Part shown: positions 35,985 through 44,047 of the stretch, piece by piece
Layout: each line of letters starts with the position of its first letter
How positions within the stretch are numbered: the stretch's first letter is position 1
Notes under the pieces: model-generated
What the model saw: the letters and a program-made list of their open reading frames with translations, nothing else
Database searches by the model: none
What the model was told of the DNA's origin: nothing
Origin: an uncultured Chloroflexota bacterium
Lineage (GTDB): Bacteria > Chloroflexota > UBA11872 > UBA12225
Assembly (NCBI GenBank): GCA_902805635.1
Contig: CADCTC010000172.1
Location: 1-47,316, forward strand
DNA: 47,316 nt
Reading direction: 5' to 3'
Made by a program: the position numbers and the translations under genes

Positions 35985-38657
35985 CTACGCTCCGAAGAAC
36001 ACCGGGCTGGTCCAGGCGATTTCGCCGTCTGTCAGCTCGACGCGCAGGTAGCAGTTACCACCGGGGCGCACCTGGGCCAGTACGTCCCAGGCAGCGTGTG
36101 TGTTGCCCGGCTCCTGAGTCGCCACGTCTGCGCCGTCTACCACCAGGGCCAGGCGGCGGATGGGAGCGGGTGCGCCCACCCTGGCGACGATGCTTGCTTC
36201 AGATGCCGCGACCAGCGGCACAAGCTTGCCGATGCCCGCCGTGGTGCCTCCAGCGCTCAGCGAGAGATCGATCAGCACCTTCGCGCCTGTGACGGCGTAG
36301 CAGTGCCGGGCACGGATCGCGTCGAAGATCGCCTCGCGGGTCAGCTTGCCCGCCAGGACGGCGGTCATGGAGATGCCCATGTGGTCGCCGCCGGACACGA
36401 AGCCCAGGCGGTAGCCTCGTGCCAGCGCATCGGAGACGTAATGCCCCGCCACGTACTGGTTGGGCGGGAGCACTGCGCCGCCGGTGCAGCCGGGACGCTC
36501 GAACGAGCCGCGCCGGTCCTGATGGATCTCCACCACCGGCTCGTGCTGCTCCTGGCCCCAGCGCTCCCAGCTGCGCCGGAAGACGCCGACGGCGGGATGG
36601 TGCGCGGCGGTGAAAGCGGGGTAGCCCTCGGCCTCACCCTTGGCCAGCAGCTCCCACAGGCCCGTGGTGGTGCTGCTCTCCACGGCGTTGGCCGGCCAGA
36701 AGCGCGGCGGGTCGCCCCGGAAGTAAACATCCAGGTGGCCGTGGCCTTCCCCCGTAGTCGGGTCGAAGCGAGTGGTCCACTCGTACCCCAGCAGCGCCAC
36801 GAACGATGGCGTGGTGAAGAAGGCGGCCCACTTGCGGTTCAGCCACCACTCGTACGCGGACTTCGTCTCCGCGTGGTCGGTGAGCACGGCGAAGTCCTGG
36901 CGCATGCAGTCCTGCGCCCAGCGGTAATTGAAGTCCAGCAGCAGCGAGGTCGCACGCCGGCAGAACGACTGCTCTGTGTGCATGTGGATGTTGCCGAAGA
37001 AGGGGGCGCCCGCCTTCCGCGTGCCGGACAGGCCGCTGCCGCGCGATACGCCGGCTTCACCTGACCCTGCTCGCGCCGAGACCGGGAGCAATCCGCCGGC
37101 TCCCGCGGTCGTGGCCGGCATGGCCGCCCGGCCGAGGCAGATGTCCGAGCGCGTGTTGCGCGTGCCCAGGTCGGCTTGCCACGCGGCGACGACATTGCCA
37201 TCGCCGGCAAGCACGGCCGGAGCCGCGAGGATACCGCCGAGTGCCGGCTCGTGGAGTGGCGTGGCGCCGGTCCAGCCCTCCGGTGTCAGCCACAGCGCGG
37301 CCGTCTCGAAGGCGCGCAGGCGCATGACCTGCTCGCCGGTGTTCATTTCGCCCGCCTGCGGCTGGCCGTACCGGCGGATGACCAGCACGGGAACGTCCTG
37401 GCCGTCTTGCCCATCTGAGGTGTCCTGGCTAGATCCCGTGCACACGATGACCGGAAAGAGGGTGTGGCCGGCATCCCACACCAGGCCCGGCTCTGCCTCC
37501 GCCGGCACACGCGGCTCCGCGGCCGCCGCCCCCGTGTTGGGAACGTGCCAGCCGCCCCCGGAGAGAATGCGTACCACGGGACGGGCCTCGCGGAACCACG
37601 GAGCACGACGCGCACGCGAACGGGCGGTCTGCACGTATGGAATGTCGCTGGTCAGCTCCGCGTAGATCTCCGCGCCCGTGACGGCCGCCCAGGTCACCCA
37701 GACGCGGCCGCTCGCGCCAGCCGCGATTGTGGGGTGTAGGTGCCACCCGGCCGTCTGGTTGAGCCGCTCCGGGTGCGTCCAGTTGCCCCCGTCCCGATCC
37801 GGTACGTAGCGTGCGTGCCAGACGTCAGCGCCGGTGGACGCTCCGTCGTCCTCGCCCAGCGCTGCCTCACTACCTAGGGTATGAAGGTCGTCGGCCGTAG
37901 TGCCGGAGCGGGTTCCGGGACGGTCCCAGGACTCGCCTTGGTTGGGCGACCACCAGGCGACGTGGACGGCGCCGTCCGTTCCCACAGTGATGGTGGGATC
38001 GTACATCCGGGACGCGCCGGCGCGTGGCGGGGCCGGGACATGGATTGGTTCGGCAGGCCGCTCGTCGATGCGCTGAAGTCGCAGCGTCACTTGCTGCTGA
38101 GATGCATGAGGCGCCTCACTTCCGGAGCCGGCGTCCCACAGCTCGTAGACCAGCCAAAGCTCGCCGTTGTGGCCACTCGCAACGCGTGGGTTCAGCGGCC
38201 GGCCGGCAGTGGCGGCGCTACCGGCAAACCGGATCGGAGCGATGGGCTCGTGGGACCCGTCAGCGGCACCGGTGGTGAAGGGCCGCCCCCACAGTGAAAA
38301 CGTAGCCTGCTCGGCCGGCGCATGGCCAGGATCGCGCGCCGTCCAGAAGACCCACAGCCGTCCGTCCGCAACGCCGATGGCCGGCGGAAAGACAACACCG
38401 GGCGGTGAGACGTCCAGTGGTGTCTCCCACGCCCCGCCGTGGGCATCGGCGGCGCGAGCCAGGCGCACGCGCTCGGCCTCACCGTCAAATGCTAGGTACG
38501 CCATCCACAGCACGCCATCCGTGGTGCGTGCTAGCGCAGGAGAGGCAGTGAACGCGTCGGTCTGTGCGCGGTGTGGCTCAAGGCCCGCGGCTGACGCCGC
38601 AAGGACAGAACTGTCGGTTGTCATGGTTGCCAATCTGAGGTCAGGCTGGTCCTTCAC
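35985..38657 (-). CDS. DUF3604 PHP-like metal hydrolase with N-terminal propeller-like region
   Basis: An 890-residue protein. Residues about 35-540 are repeats of the type GVLWMAYLAFDGE, GRLWVFWTARD, GELWLVYELWD, GAVHVAWWSPN and GRVWVTWAAV, as in sialidase-like beta-propellers. From about 550 the DUF3604 domain shows GNIHMHTEQSF, AVLTDHAETKSAYEWW, GEGHGHLDVYF, FTAAHHPAVG and FVSGGDHMG, a set of His/Asp residues like a PHP/amidohydrolase metal site. No signal peptide is seen. The GTG at 38657 has GGGAGGG 9 nt upstream; ATG 38624 is an alternative. A nine-codon frame in the repeat just upstream ends TGA overlapping this GTG (GTGA). It converges with the sulfatase gene, 10 bp apart. Confidence 0.85.
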   Translation of the reverse strand: MKDQPDLRLATMTTDSSVLAASAAGLEPHRAQTDAFTASPALARTTDGVLWMAYLAFDGEAERVRLARAADAHGGAWETPLDVSPPGVVFPPAIGVADGRLWVFWTARDPGHAPAEQATFSLWGRPFTTGAADGSHEPIAPIRFAGSAATAGRPLNPRVASGHNGELWLVYELWDAGSGSEAPHASQQQVTLRLQRIDERPAEPIHVPAPPRAGASRMYDPTITVGTDGAVHVAWWSPNQGESWDRPGTRSGTTADDLHTLGSEAALGEDDGASTGADVWHARYVPDRDGGNWTHPERLNQTAGWHLHPTIAAGASGRVWVTWAAVTGAEIYAELTSDIPYVQTARSRARRAPWFREARPVVRILSGGGWHVPNTGAAAAEPRVPAEAEPGLVWDAGHTLFPVIVCTGSSQDTSDGQDGQDVPVLVIRRYGQPQAGEMNTGEQVMRLRAFETAALWLTPEGWTGATPLHEPALGGILAAPAVLAGDGNVVAAWQADLGTRNTRSDICLGRAAMPATTAGAGGLLPVSARAGSGEAGVSRGSGLSGTRKAGAPFFGNIHMHTEQSFCRRATSLLLDFNYRWAQDCMRQDFAVLTDHAETKSAYEWWLNRKWAAFFTTPSFVALLGYEWTTRFDPTTGEGHGHLDVYFRGDPPRFWPANAVESSTTTGLWELLAKGEAEGYPAFTAAHHPAVGVFRRSWERWGQEQHEPVVEIHQDRRGSFERPGCTGGAVLPPNQYVAGHYVSDALARGYRLGFVSGGDHMGISMTAVLAGKLTREAIFDAIRARHCYAVTGAKVLIDLSLSAGGTTAGIGKLVPLVAASEASIVARVGAPAPIRRLALVVDGADVATQEPGNTHAAWDVLAQVRPGGNCYLRVELTDGEIAWTSPVFFGA

Positions 38658-38659
38658 GG

Positions 38660-38693
38660 TCCTGTACCCTCCCTGGCATCCATCGTAGCATCG
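38660..38693 (-). repeat. 34-bp direct repeat, copy ahead of the DUF3604 gene
   Basis: It matches 39557-39590 at 33 of 34 positions, same orientation, with weaker similarity for a further 19 bp (both then contain GGAGGA on the plus strand). On the minus strand it holds CGATGctaCGATGG and the ribosome site AGGGAGGG. With its twin it brackets the RHH/HNH gene pair. Confidence 0.9.
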
Positions 38694-38750
38694 TGCCAGC
38701 TCTGAAGGAGGATGCGGAATGAGCGGAGCGGGTACTGGACGTGGAGCTGA

Positions 38751-39185
38751 TCACCTCTCCGGTGGGTGCCAGCCGGCGATGATCCAGTAGCTGCGGACGG
38801 TGATCGCATCCGGATCGTCAGCCAGGTGCAGCGCCAGTACGGTGGCTCGGCCAATCGGCGTCTTGCCCGCCACTCGCAAGCCACCATCGATCCACTCAAA
38901 GTGCTCGAACCAATTGTGCGCGCGGGGGTTGAAGAGCGGCGTGGTATCGCCTGTCTGTGGATCGATCGCTCCGACCTTGTCGGCTTTGTGCCCGTTGCAG
39001 ATCGGGCAGGCGAGCCAGAGGTTGGTCTCGTCGTCACCACCACCCTTCACCAGCGGGATAATGTGTTCGATCTGGAGGCGCGCCAGCACAAGCTGCTGTG
39101 GGCTGAGGCAGTAACCGCAACGATTACGCGCTGCGTGCCGTACACGTCGCTCGACCGCTGCCGGAATGGCCTTGCGATCTGGCAC
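38751..39185 (-). CDS. HNH endonuclease
   Basis: A 144-residue HNH protein. The zinc-finger type core reads NRCGYCLSPQQ (first CxxC), RLQIEHIIPLVKGG (catalytic His region), DETNLWLACPICNGHKADK (Asn, second CxxC and final His). After it comes the conserved DPQTGDTTPLFNPRAHNWFEHF segment. It is a single-domain DNA nickase or nuclease with no visible specificity domain. Its GTG start lies 2 bp after the stop of the RHH gene, so translation is coupled. From memory, the same gene pair recurs in cyanobacteria and Chloroflexota without a known role. Confidence 0.88.
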   Translation of the reverse strand: MPDRKAIPAAVERRVRHAARNRCGYCLSPQQLVLARLQIEHIIPLVKGGGDDETNLWLACPICNGHKADKVGAIDPQTGDTTPLFNPRAHNWFEHFEWIDGGLRVAGKTPIGRATVLALHLADDPDAITVRSYWIIAGWHPPER

Positions 39186-39187
39186 GG

Positions 39188-39550
39188 CTACTCAAGCGGC
39201 GGTTGCAGGCCGCGCTCGACGGCGACCTTCAGCGCGTGCGCCTTACGCACCAAGCCGCGGCGGTACATGGCCATAAGGGCATCCAGCCGCTGTCGGTCGC
39301 TGGGCGGGAGCATGCCTTCGCGCTGGGAGTTGAGCAGGGCGCTTAACTCTGCTTGATCAGGCCCCTTCATCTCTGTGTCGCGGAGTGCGAGCACATGAGC
39401 GTCCGTGAGCTGGTCAACCGGTAGGTCGGCGGCGGCACGATCCAGCCAATCGACCAGCACGTCTTCGACGCGCCTGTTTGATTGCGTGGCGATGGCGCGC
39501 GCGCTCTCGACCACCGGCTCTGGCAACTCAAGCGTGACGGACTGGGCCAT
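39188..39550 (-). CDS. Ribbon-helix-helix-like protein paired with the HNH nuclease
   Basis: A 120-residue protein from ATG 39550, with AGGAG 6 nt upstream. Residues 3-40 (SVTLELPEPVVESARAIATQ, then NRRVEDVLVDWLDRAA) have the beta strand plus two helices of ribbon-helix-helix DNA-binding antitoxins. The remaining 80 residues form charged helices ending MYRRGLVRKAHALKVAVERG. This layout, a small DNA-binding protein just ahead of a nuclease with a 2-bp gap, looks like an antitoxin-toxin or nuclease-control pair. An in-frame ATG ten codons upstream (39580) lies in the direct repeat but lacks a ribosome site. Confidence 0.75.
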   Translation of the reverse strand: MAQSVTLELPEPVVESARAIATQSNRRVEDVLVDWLDRAAADLPVDQLTDAHVLALRDTEMKGPDQAELSALLNSQREGMLPPSDRQRLDALMAMYRRGLVRKAHALKVAVERGLQPPLE

Positions 39551-39556
39551 TGATGC

Positions 39557-39590
39557 TCCTGTACCCTCCCTGGCACCCATCGTAGCATCG
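39557..39590 (-). repeat. 34-bp direct repeat, copy ahead of the RHH gene
   Basis: It is a twin of 38660-38693 with one mismatch. It lies 7 bp before the RHH start codon. Both copies therefore act as the 5' leader of the next minus-strand gene. The two copies are 897 bp apart, exactly spanning the RHH and HNH genes. Confidence 0.9.
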
Positions 39591-39677
39591 CGTGGGCCCT
39601 GACGGAGGACACACCGGGAGGGATCAGATGGCTGCTGCCGGTTGGGGCAACCTTGGACGCACGGAGAAAACACGACC

Positions 39678-40781
39678 ATGCCAGGTGGCCCTGAGCTACA
39701 GAAGCACCGCTGGCTGATGGTGGGCGCGGGTGGCATGGCGCGCAACTGGGTGCAGCGTTTCCTGGCGCCGCACATGCAGCGCGTGGACGTGGTGGGTCTG
39801 GTCGATGTGAACCCCGCGGCGCTGACGCAGAGCGGTGACTTCCTCGGCCTACCGCCTGAGCGCCGCTTCACCAACATGGAGGCAGCGTTCAGCACCGTGG
39901 AGGCGGACTGCGTGGGCATCTGCGTCCCGCCGCCGTTCCACCGGCCCGCCGTCGAGCTCGCCGCCGCGCGTGGTTGGGACGTGCTCTCAGAGAAGCCCAT
40001 GGCAGACACATGGGAGGACAGCGTCGCCATCTACCGCGCCGCCCGGCAGGCGCGCGGCGGTGCGGGCATCCGCCTGCAGATCATGCAGAACTACCGCTTC
40101 ACACCGCGCATCCAGACGCTCAAGCGCGTGCTGGACTCAGGCCGCCTCGGCCGCATCAACTACGTCGTGGGCCGTTTCGGCGCCGACTACCGCCAGCCGC
40201 TTTCGTGGGGCGCGGCCTTCCGCCACGAGATGCGTCACGCCATGCTGGTGGAGGGCAGCATCCATCACTTCGACCAGATCCGTCACCTTTCCGGCCAGGA
40301 CTGCACCACCATCGCCGGGTGGGAGTGGAACCCCGGCGCCCCCAGCTTCAAGGGCGAGATCATCGCGCTCTACACCATGCGCCTGGACGGTGGCGCCTTT
40401 GCCCACTATGAAGGAAGTGGGCTCGCCGCTGGGTGGCAGAACACCTGGCACGGCGAGTACTACCGCGTGGAGTGCGAGGGCGGCGCCGTGGTGCTGGACC
40501 GCGACCACATGGTGCGTATCCAGGAGCACGAGCGTGGGCGCGGCCTGCGCGTCGAAGAAGTGCCGGCCGTGACCACCGCCGAGCTGCCCCTGGAAGGGCA
40601 CGCCGCGGTCATCGGCCAGTTCCTAGATTGGCTGGACGGCGGCCCACCGCCGCCCACCGTGGTGGACGACAATATCAAGAGTACCGCCATGCTCTACGGC
40701 GCCATTCAGGCGTCGGCCACCGGCCAGACGGTGGATGTAGCGGGTATGGTCGCCCTGGCCCAGCGTACGGCAGCGGGATAG
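39678..40781 (+). CDS. Gfo/Idh/MocA-family oxidoreductase
   Basis: A 367-residue NAD(P)-dependent enzyme from ATG 39678. The Rossmann start is WLMVGAGGMARNWVQRF, then VVGLVDVNPAAL and the EKP motif VLSEKPMAD near residue 107 with the substrate-site Lys. The C-terminal alpha/beta domain includes MLVEGSIHHFDQIRHLSG, where Asp/His form the usual catalytic pair. Members oxidise sugars, inositols and their derivatives. A possible TTG start at 39642 is less likely. Placed near the sulfatase, dehydrogenase and binding-protein genes, it suits the catabolic theme but sits on a separate transcript. Confidence 0.9.
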   Translation: MPGGPELQKHRWLMVGAGGMARNWVQRFLAPHMQRVDVVGLVDVNPAALTQSGDFLGLPPERRFTNMEAAFSTVEADCVGICVPPPFHRPAVELAAARGWDVLSEKPMADTWEDSVAIYRAARQARGGAGIRLQIMQNYRFTPRIQTLKRVLDSGRLGRINYVVGRFGADYRQPLSWGAAFRHEMRHAMLVEGSIHHFDQIRHLSGQDCTTIAGWEWNPGAPSFKGEIIALYTMRLDGGAFAHYEGSGLAAGWQNTWHGEYYRVECEGGAVVLDRDHMVRIQEHERGRGLRVEEVPAVTTAELPLEGHAAVIGQFLDWLDGGPPPPTVVDDNIKSTAMLYGAIQASATGQTVDVAGMVALAQRTAAG

Positions 40782-40899
40782 CGGCCGTCCTTGATCGTGT
40801 GGCACGCATAGTGACCGCCGGGGGCTTCTCTTTTCCGCCGGAATTCCCCGCCCGTCGTAGTGCGGGGTTGCAGCGACTCACCGCGCTTCTGTCCAGTGT

Positions 40900-41679
40900 C
40901 TAGCGCGCCACTCGCTCTAAGCTGTCCTTGCTGATCCGCAGCCGGACCGCCTCCGACTCGACGCGCTCGACGTCCGAGGCCTCCACGTCCACTGTCTCAC
41001 CACCGCCGAAGAGGGTGCGCAGCGTGCCACCAACCCGCAGTACAAAGCCTTGCAGCTGGCCGCTGACGGCGTCGAGCCGCACGTCATCAACCACGCCCAC
41101 GTCGTCGCCGTTGCGGTCCAGCACGGCGGCACCCTTGCTAATCTCGGGAAGACCAGTTCCGCCACCAGCGGTGTTGCCGCCCCCCGCGCCGCCCATGCTG
41201 CCAGACCCGGTGTCAAGAACCTGCCCCGCACCAGAGCCCGCAGCGCCACCTCCATCCGCACCGCCAGCCATGCCGCGATCTGCATAGCCCCCTGAGGTGG
41301 CGCCGGCGAAGGCGCCGGGAGCGGTCATCGCGGGCGTCATGTCCGCGCCGACACCCATGGGCCACAAGAAGCTGCCGTGCGGGAAGCCGTAGCCGGCCGG
41401 TGGTACCCACCCTGCGGCCGGTCCGGCGTAGGCGGTGGGGGCGTAGATGGGCAGCCGCTCCAGCTCCGCCTTTGTCAGGCGCAGGCGCAGCGCGTCGCCG
41501 TCGCGGTCTGCGCGCTCGATCTCCTCCCTCGGCACCAGCACGTCGTGCCCCAGCAAGCCGCCGGTGCTGATCACGAAGTCGGTTACCTCATTGCTGCGCG
41601 GGTCCACCACCACGCGCTGCACGCTGCCAGCGTCCTTGCCGTCACTGGTCCTCACTTCTGCGTCCAGGTCCACGCGCAT
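40900..41679 (-). CDS. PRC-barrel-like protein with glycine-rich linker
   Basis: A 259-residue protein from ATG 41679. An N-terminal PRC-barrel-like beta domain (RVDLDAEVRTSDGKDAGSVQ, VVVDPRSNEVTDFVIS, then VPREEIERAD) is followed by an aromatic/Pro segment with YGFPHGSFLWPMG. A very Gly/Ala/Ser-rich linker comes next, then a second barrel (KGAAVLDRNGDDVGVVDDVR, LQGFVLRVGGT, IRISKDSL-type end). PRC barrels occur in photosynthetic reaction centres, RimM and stress proteins. No enzymatic motif is seen. A GTG at 41748 would overlap the DUF1622 stop by four bases and is an alternative start. Confidence 0.78.
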   Translation of the reverse strand: MRVDLDAEVRTSDGKDAGSVQRVVVDPRSNEVTDFVISTGGLLGHDVLVPREEIERADRDGDALRLRLTKAELERLPIYAPTAYAGPAAGWVPPAGYGFPHGSFLWPMGVGADMTPAMTAPGAFAGATSGGYADRGMAGGADGGGAAGSGAGQVLDTGSGSMGGAGGGNTAGGGTGLPEISKGAAVLDRNGDDVGVVDDVRLDAVSGQLQGFVLRVGGTLRTLFGGGETVDVEASDVERVESEAVRLRISKDSLERVAR

Positions 41680-41744
41680 CGTATCCACGCTACCTTTCAC
41701 TCCGCCTGTGGTGTCCCGTGCCGCGCCGCACAGTGCTGGCAGGA

Positions 41745-42134
41745 TCACGGGGCCCCGCCGGCCATTTGGTCGCGCCCCTTCACGTTTCGTGCCGCTTGCC
41801 GCGTGTCGGCGGCCAGCTCGTGCTGCAAGAAAAAGTTCAGCGCGGTCCGGATCGCGGCGATGGCGGCCAGCCGGGCTATCTCATCCCACGTTGGTTCCAC
41901 CGCCGTCCGCAGGATGTCCGCTGCCAGCAGGAACTCCAGCGCCAGGGTGAGCGAGCGGCCGAAGTTTAGGCGCAGCCCGTCCGGTGGGAACGGCACGTCC
42001 CGCTTCACCAGCGCCACTGTGTAGCGGAGCAGCGCTAGACCCACCGCTACCGCTACGACCAGGACGCCGATGCCCTCCACCACCGTGGCGACCGCCTGGG
42101 CGACGGCGCGCAGCGGGTCCGACAGGTGCTCCAT
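41745..42134 (-). CDS. DUF1622 membrane protein
   Basis: A 129-residue protein. Membrane helices lie at about 10-38 (AVAQAVATVVEGIGVLVVAV) and in the region RSLTLALEFLLAADILRTAV, followed by the family's hallmark block PTWDEIARLAAIAAIRTALN and FFLQHEL. This is the DUF1622 pattern; the function is unknown. It lies between the PRC-barrel gene and the Gly/Thr-rich lipoprotein gene, all on the minus strand with short gaps, so a shared transcript is likely. Confidence 0.85.
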   Translation of the reverse strand: MEHLSDPLRAVAQAVATVVEGIGVLVVAVAVGLALLRYTVALVKRDVPFPPDGLRLNFGRSLTLALEFLLAADILRTAVEPTWDEIARLAAIAAIRTALNFFLQHELAADTRQAARNVKGRDQMAGGAP

Positions 42135-42199
42135 GCTGCCCGGCCAGCAACAACCGGACCGCCAGCGTGCTGGCGCCGTGCCGCGTGTGACGCGACTCG

Positions 42200-43162
42200 C
42201 TACCGAGCACCCGTCCCAGGCGTGCCGGCCAGGGTGGCGCCGGCCGGCGTTGACGCGGCGGCGCCGGTGGTCGCGCCGGCCGGTGTCGTCGCCCCGGCGG
42301 CGCCGGTGGTCGCGGCTGGTGTAGTTGACCCGGTGGTGCCGGTGGTGCCGGTGGTGCCGGTGGTGCCGGTGGTGCCGGCTGGTGACACGGTACCCACAGC
42401 GGTGCCTGCCGGACGGGTTGTCGTGCCAACTGCACCGCCCGCTCCGCTAGGTGCCGGCGTACTGGGACATGGCGTGGCGGTCGCGCTGGCCCCAGTGGTG
42501 CCGGCCGCCGGGCTCGTCGCCGCCCGTGTTGCCGCTGCGGTGCCGGTACCAGTCGCGGTGCCGGCTGTAGCGGCCGGCGTTCCTGTCGTCCCAGTTGTGG
42601 CCGGAGTTGCTGCCGCGGCCGTGCCGCCTGCACCACTCACAGTACCCGTTGTGCCGGCCGTGCCCGTTCCCAGGGCGCTGGCCGCCGTGCCCGCGGCACT
42701 GGCCGCCGTGCCGGCTGCCGCTGCCGCAGTGCCCGCCGCTGCGGCTGGCGTCCCACCCGGCGTGATGCCGGCGCCGGGAGTTGTGCCTACCGTGCTGCCG
42801 GCACCCGGAGACGCGGTGCCGGCAGCGGCACCACCGGGGGTTGTGGTCTGAACGCCGCCGGGCGTTCCAGCCGTGCCTGGTGCGCTTGTGGCCACTGTTG
42901 TGCCCGTGGCGCCGGTGGTGCCGGTGGTGCCGGTGCCGACCGGCGCAGTGACCGTCCCGCCGGGACCAGCTGTGCCCGCGGTCCCCGCAGCGCCCGTGGG
43001 CGCCGCGGCACCGGTCGTGAAGCCAATGCACGGCGTCGGCGTGCCGCCGGCCGCGCCACGTGCACCGGTTTCGGTGGGGCTCGCCTGTTGTGCAGCGGGG
43101 CCGCACGCGGTCAGCAATAGGCCCGCTGTCAACAGGCCGCGCATGGTCTGTCGGTAATTCAT
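42200..43162 (-). CDS. Gly/Thr/Ala-rich repeat lipoprotein, collagen-like periodicity
   Basis: A 320-residue protein from ATG 43162. The signal peptide MRGLLTAGLLLTAC gives a lipidated Cys18. Nearly all of the mature chain is Gly, Thr, Ala and Pro, with glycine often every third residue (GTTGTTGATGTT, GTAGTTGTVSGAGG, then five consecutive GTT units encoded by identical 9-bp repeats at 42332-42376). It is therefore an extended, surface-exposed chain rather than a folded enzyme, perhaps a stalk or adhesin filler. Two Cys in the mature part (TPCIGF, ATPCPST) are the only others seen. An in-frame start at 43408 lacks a signal peptide. Confidence 0.72.
   Translation of the reverse strand: MNYRQTMRGLLTAGLLLTACGPAAQQASPTETGARGAAGGTPTPCIGFTTGAAAPTGAAGTAGTAGPGGTVTAPVGTGTTGTTGATGTTVATSAPGTAGTPGGVQTTTPGGAAAGTASPGAGSTVGTTPGAGITPGGTPAAAAGTAAAAAGTAASAAGTAASALGTGTAGTTGTVSGAGGTAAAATPATTGTTGTPAATAGTATGTGTAAATRAATSPAAGTTGASATATPCPSTPAPSGAGGAVGTTTRPAGTAVGTVSPAGTTGTTGTTGTTGTTGSTTPAATTGAAGATTPAGATTGAAASTPAGATLAGTPGTGAR
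42332..42376. repeat. Tandem 9-bp repeat, five copies
   Basis: GGTGGTGCC repeated five times without change; on the coding strand it reads Gly-Thr-Thr. Such runs change copy number easily, so the lipoprotein length may vary among relatives. The surrounding 800 bp consist of diverged versions of the same unit. Confidence 0.9.
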
Positions 43163-43454
43163 ACGCCGGTTCTCTCCTCGCACACCCGACGCTCGTGCGG
43201 CAGGGGCTACCCCGCCCGTAGAGGGCGAAGCCGATCGGACGGCGCAAGCATCGTGCCAGCGGCCCAAGCGCCACTCACTTTGTGGAGCGTCTAGGGCGAA
43301 TTGGCGCCGGCGTGTCCACGTGTCCGCCTGCGGCGAGCAACGCCTCCCGCACGTCAGGCGTTCCGCGGAGGGCAAGCTTGGGCACTGGGGCTTTGCCGGT
43401 CCGAACATGTCTTGGCTTAGAGCCCCGTCGGACAGCGGATATGCTCAATGGTAA

Positions 43455-44021
43455 GTGCGCGCAGAAGACCGATTGGGCGCACGTGCGACGCCCACCACCC
43501 CCTACACCCGCCGGCAGAGCGGTGATCGCCTGAAGGCGCGGGTCGGCCTCGGCTTGGTCCTCGCGCTATCGCTTTGCTCGGTCGCGGTCTTGGTCTGGGT
43601 GGCCGGCACCGCTGTTGGCGCCGCGGCAACCGCGCTCCGCGGCCCCAGAGTGTCCGACCCAGCGCAGCCCGCGGCCAGCGCCACCACGGGGCCTGCCGCC
43701 TCCCCCACTCCTCAGATGGCTCTGACCGAAAGCCCCCAGCAGACGCCGCAGGTCACGCCCGAGGCCACGGCGCCACCGCCCGCGCAGTCCTCCCCCACCA
43801 GCACACCTCAGCCCACGCCGCAGCCCACGTCGCAACCTGCGCCGCAGCGCTCGCCTACGGCCGCCCTGCCACGACGGGAGCACACCGTCGCGGCGGGCGA
43901 CACGCTGTTCGACATCGCGCGCCGCTACGGCACGACAGTAGACGCGCTGGTGTCCGCGAATAACCTGCCGAACCGCAACGCCACCTTGCGAGTGGGACAG
44001 CGCCTCCTTATTCCTGGCTAG
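43455..44021 (+). CDS. Membrane-anchored LysM-domain protein
   Basis: A 188-residue protein. A basic N-terminus is followed by one membrane helix ([22 protein letters not shown], about 30-51), a 90-residue Pro/Thr/Gln linker ([15 protein letters not shown] type), and a single C-terminal LysM domain, [20 protein letters not shown] to the end. LysM binds the GlcNAc-containing backbone of peptidoglycan. The protein thus spans from membrane to wall, with no catalytic domain. GTG 43455 is used; the ribosome site is weak, so the exact start is uncertain. Confidence 0.85.
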   Translation: MRAEDRLGARATPTTPYTRRQSGDRLKARVGLGLVLALSLCSVAVLVWVAGTAVGAAATALRGPRVSDPAQPAASATTGPAASPTPQMALTESPQQTPQVTPEATAPPPAQSSPTSTPQPTPQPTSQPAPQRSPTAALPRREHTVAAGDTLFDIARRYGTTVDALVSANNLPNRNATLRVGQRLLIPG

Positions 44022-44047
44022 CGGCGTGCTCTAGCTCTCTGCGCCGG

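Noticed and set aside
39628..39677. ATG at 39628 with a GGGAGGG ribosome site ahead of the Gfo/Idh/MocA gene
   Set aside because: Its frame is out of phase with the enzyme and soon ends after about 29 codons with no recognisable peptide. It could be a leader, but nothing else supports it.
40846..40867. CCCCGC/GCGGGG inverted repeat between the Gfo/Idh/MocA and PRC-barrel genes
   Set aside because: Six base pairs with a 10-nt loop and no T-run is not distinguishable from background in GC-rich DNA.
42126..42851. Plus-strand Val/Pro/Ala-rich frame opposite the repeat lipoprotein
   Set aside because: The minus strand has the signal peptide and lipobox. The plus frame is open only because the 9-bp repeat has no stops on either strand.
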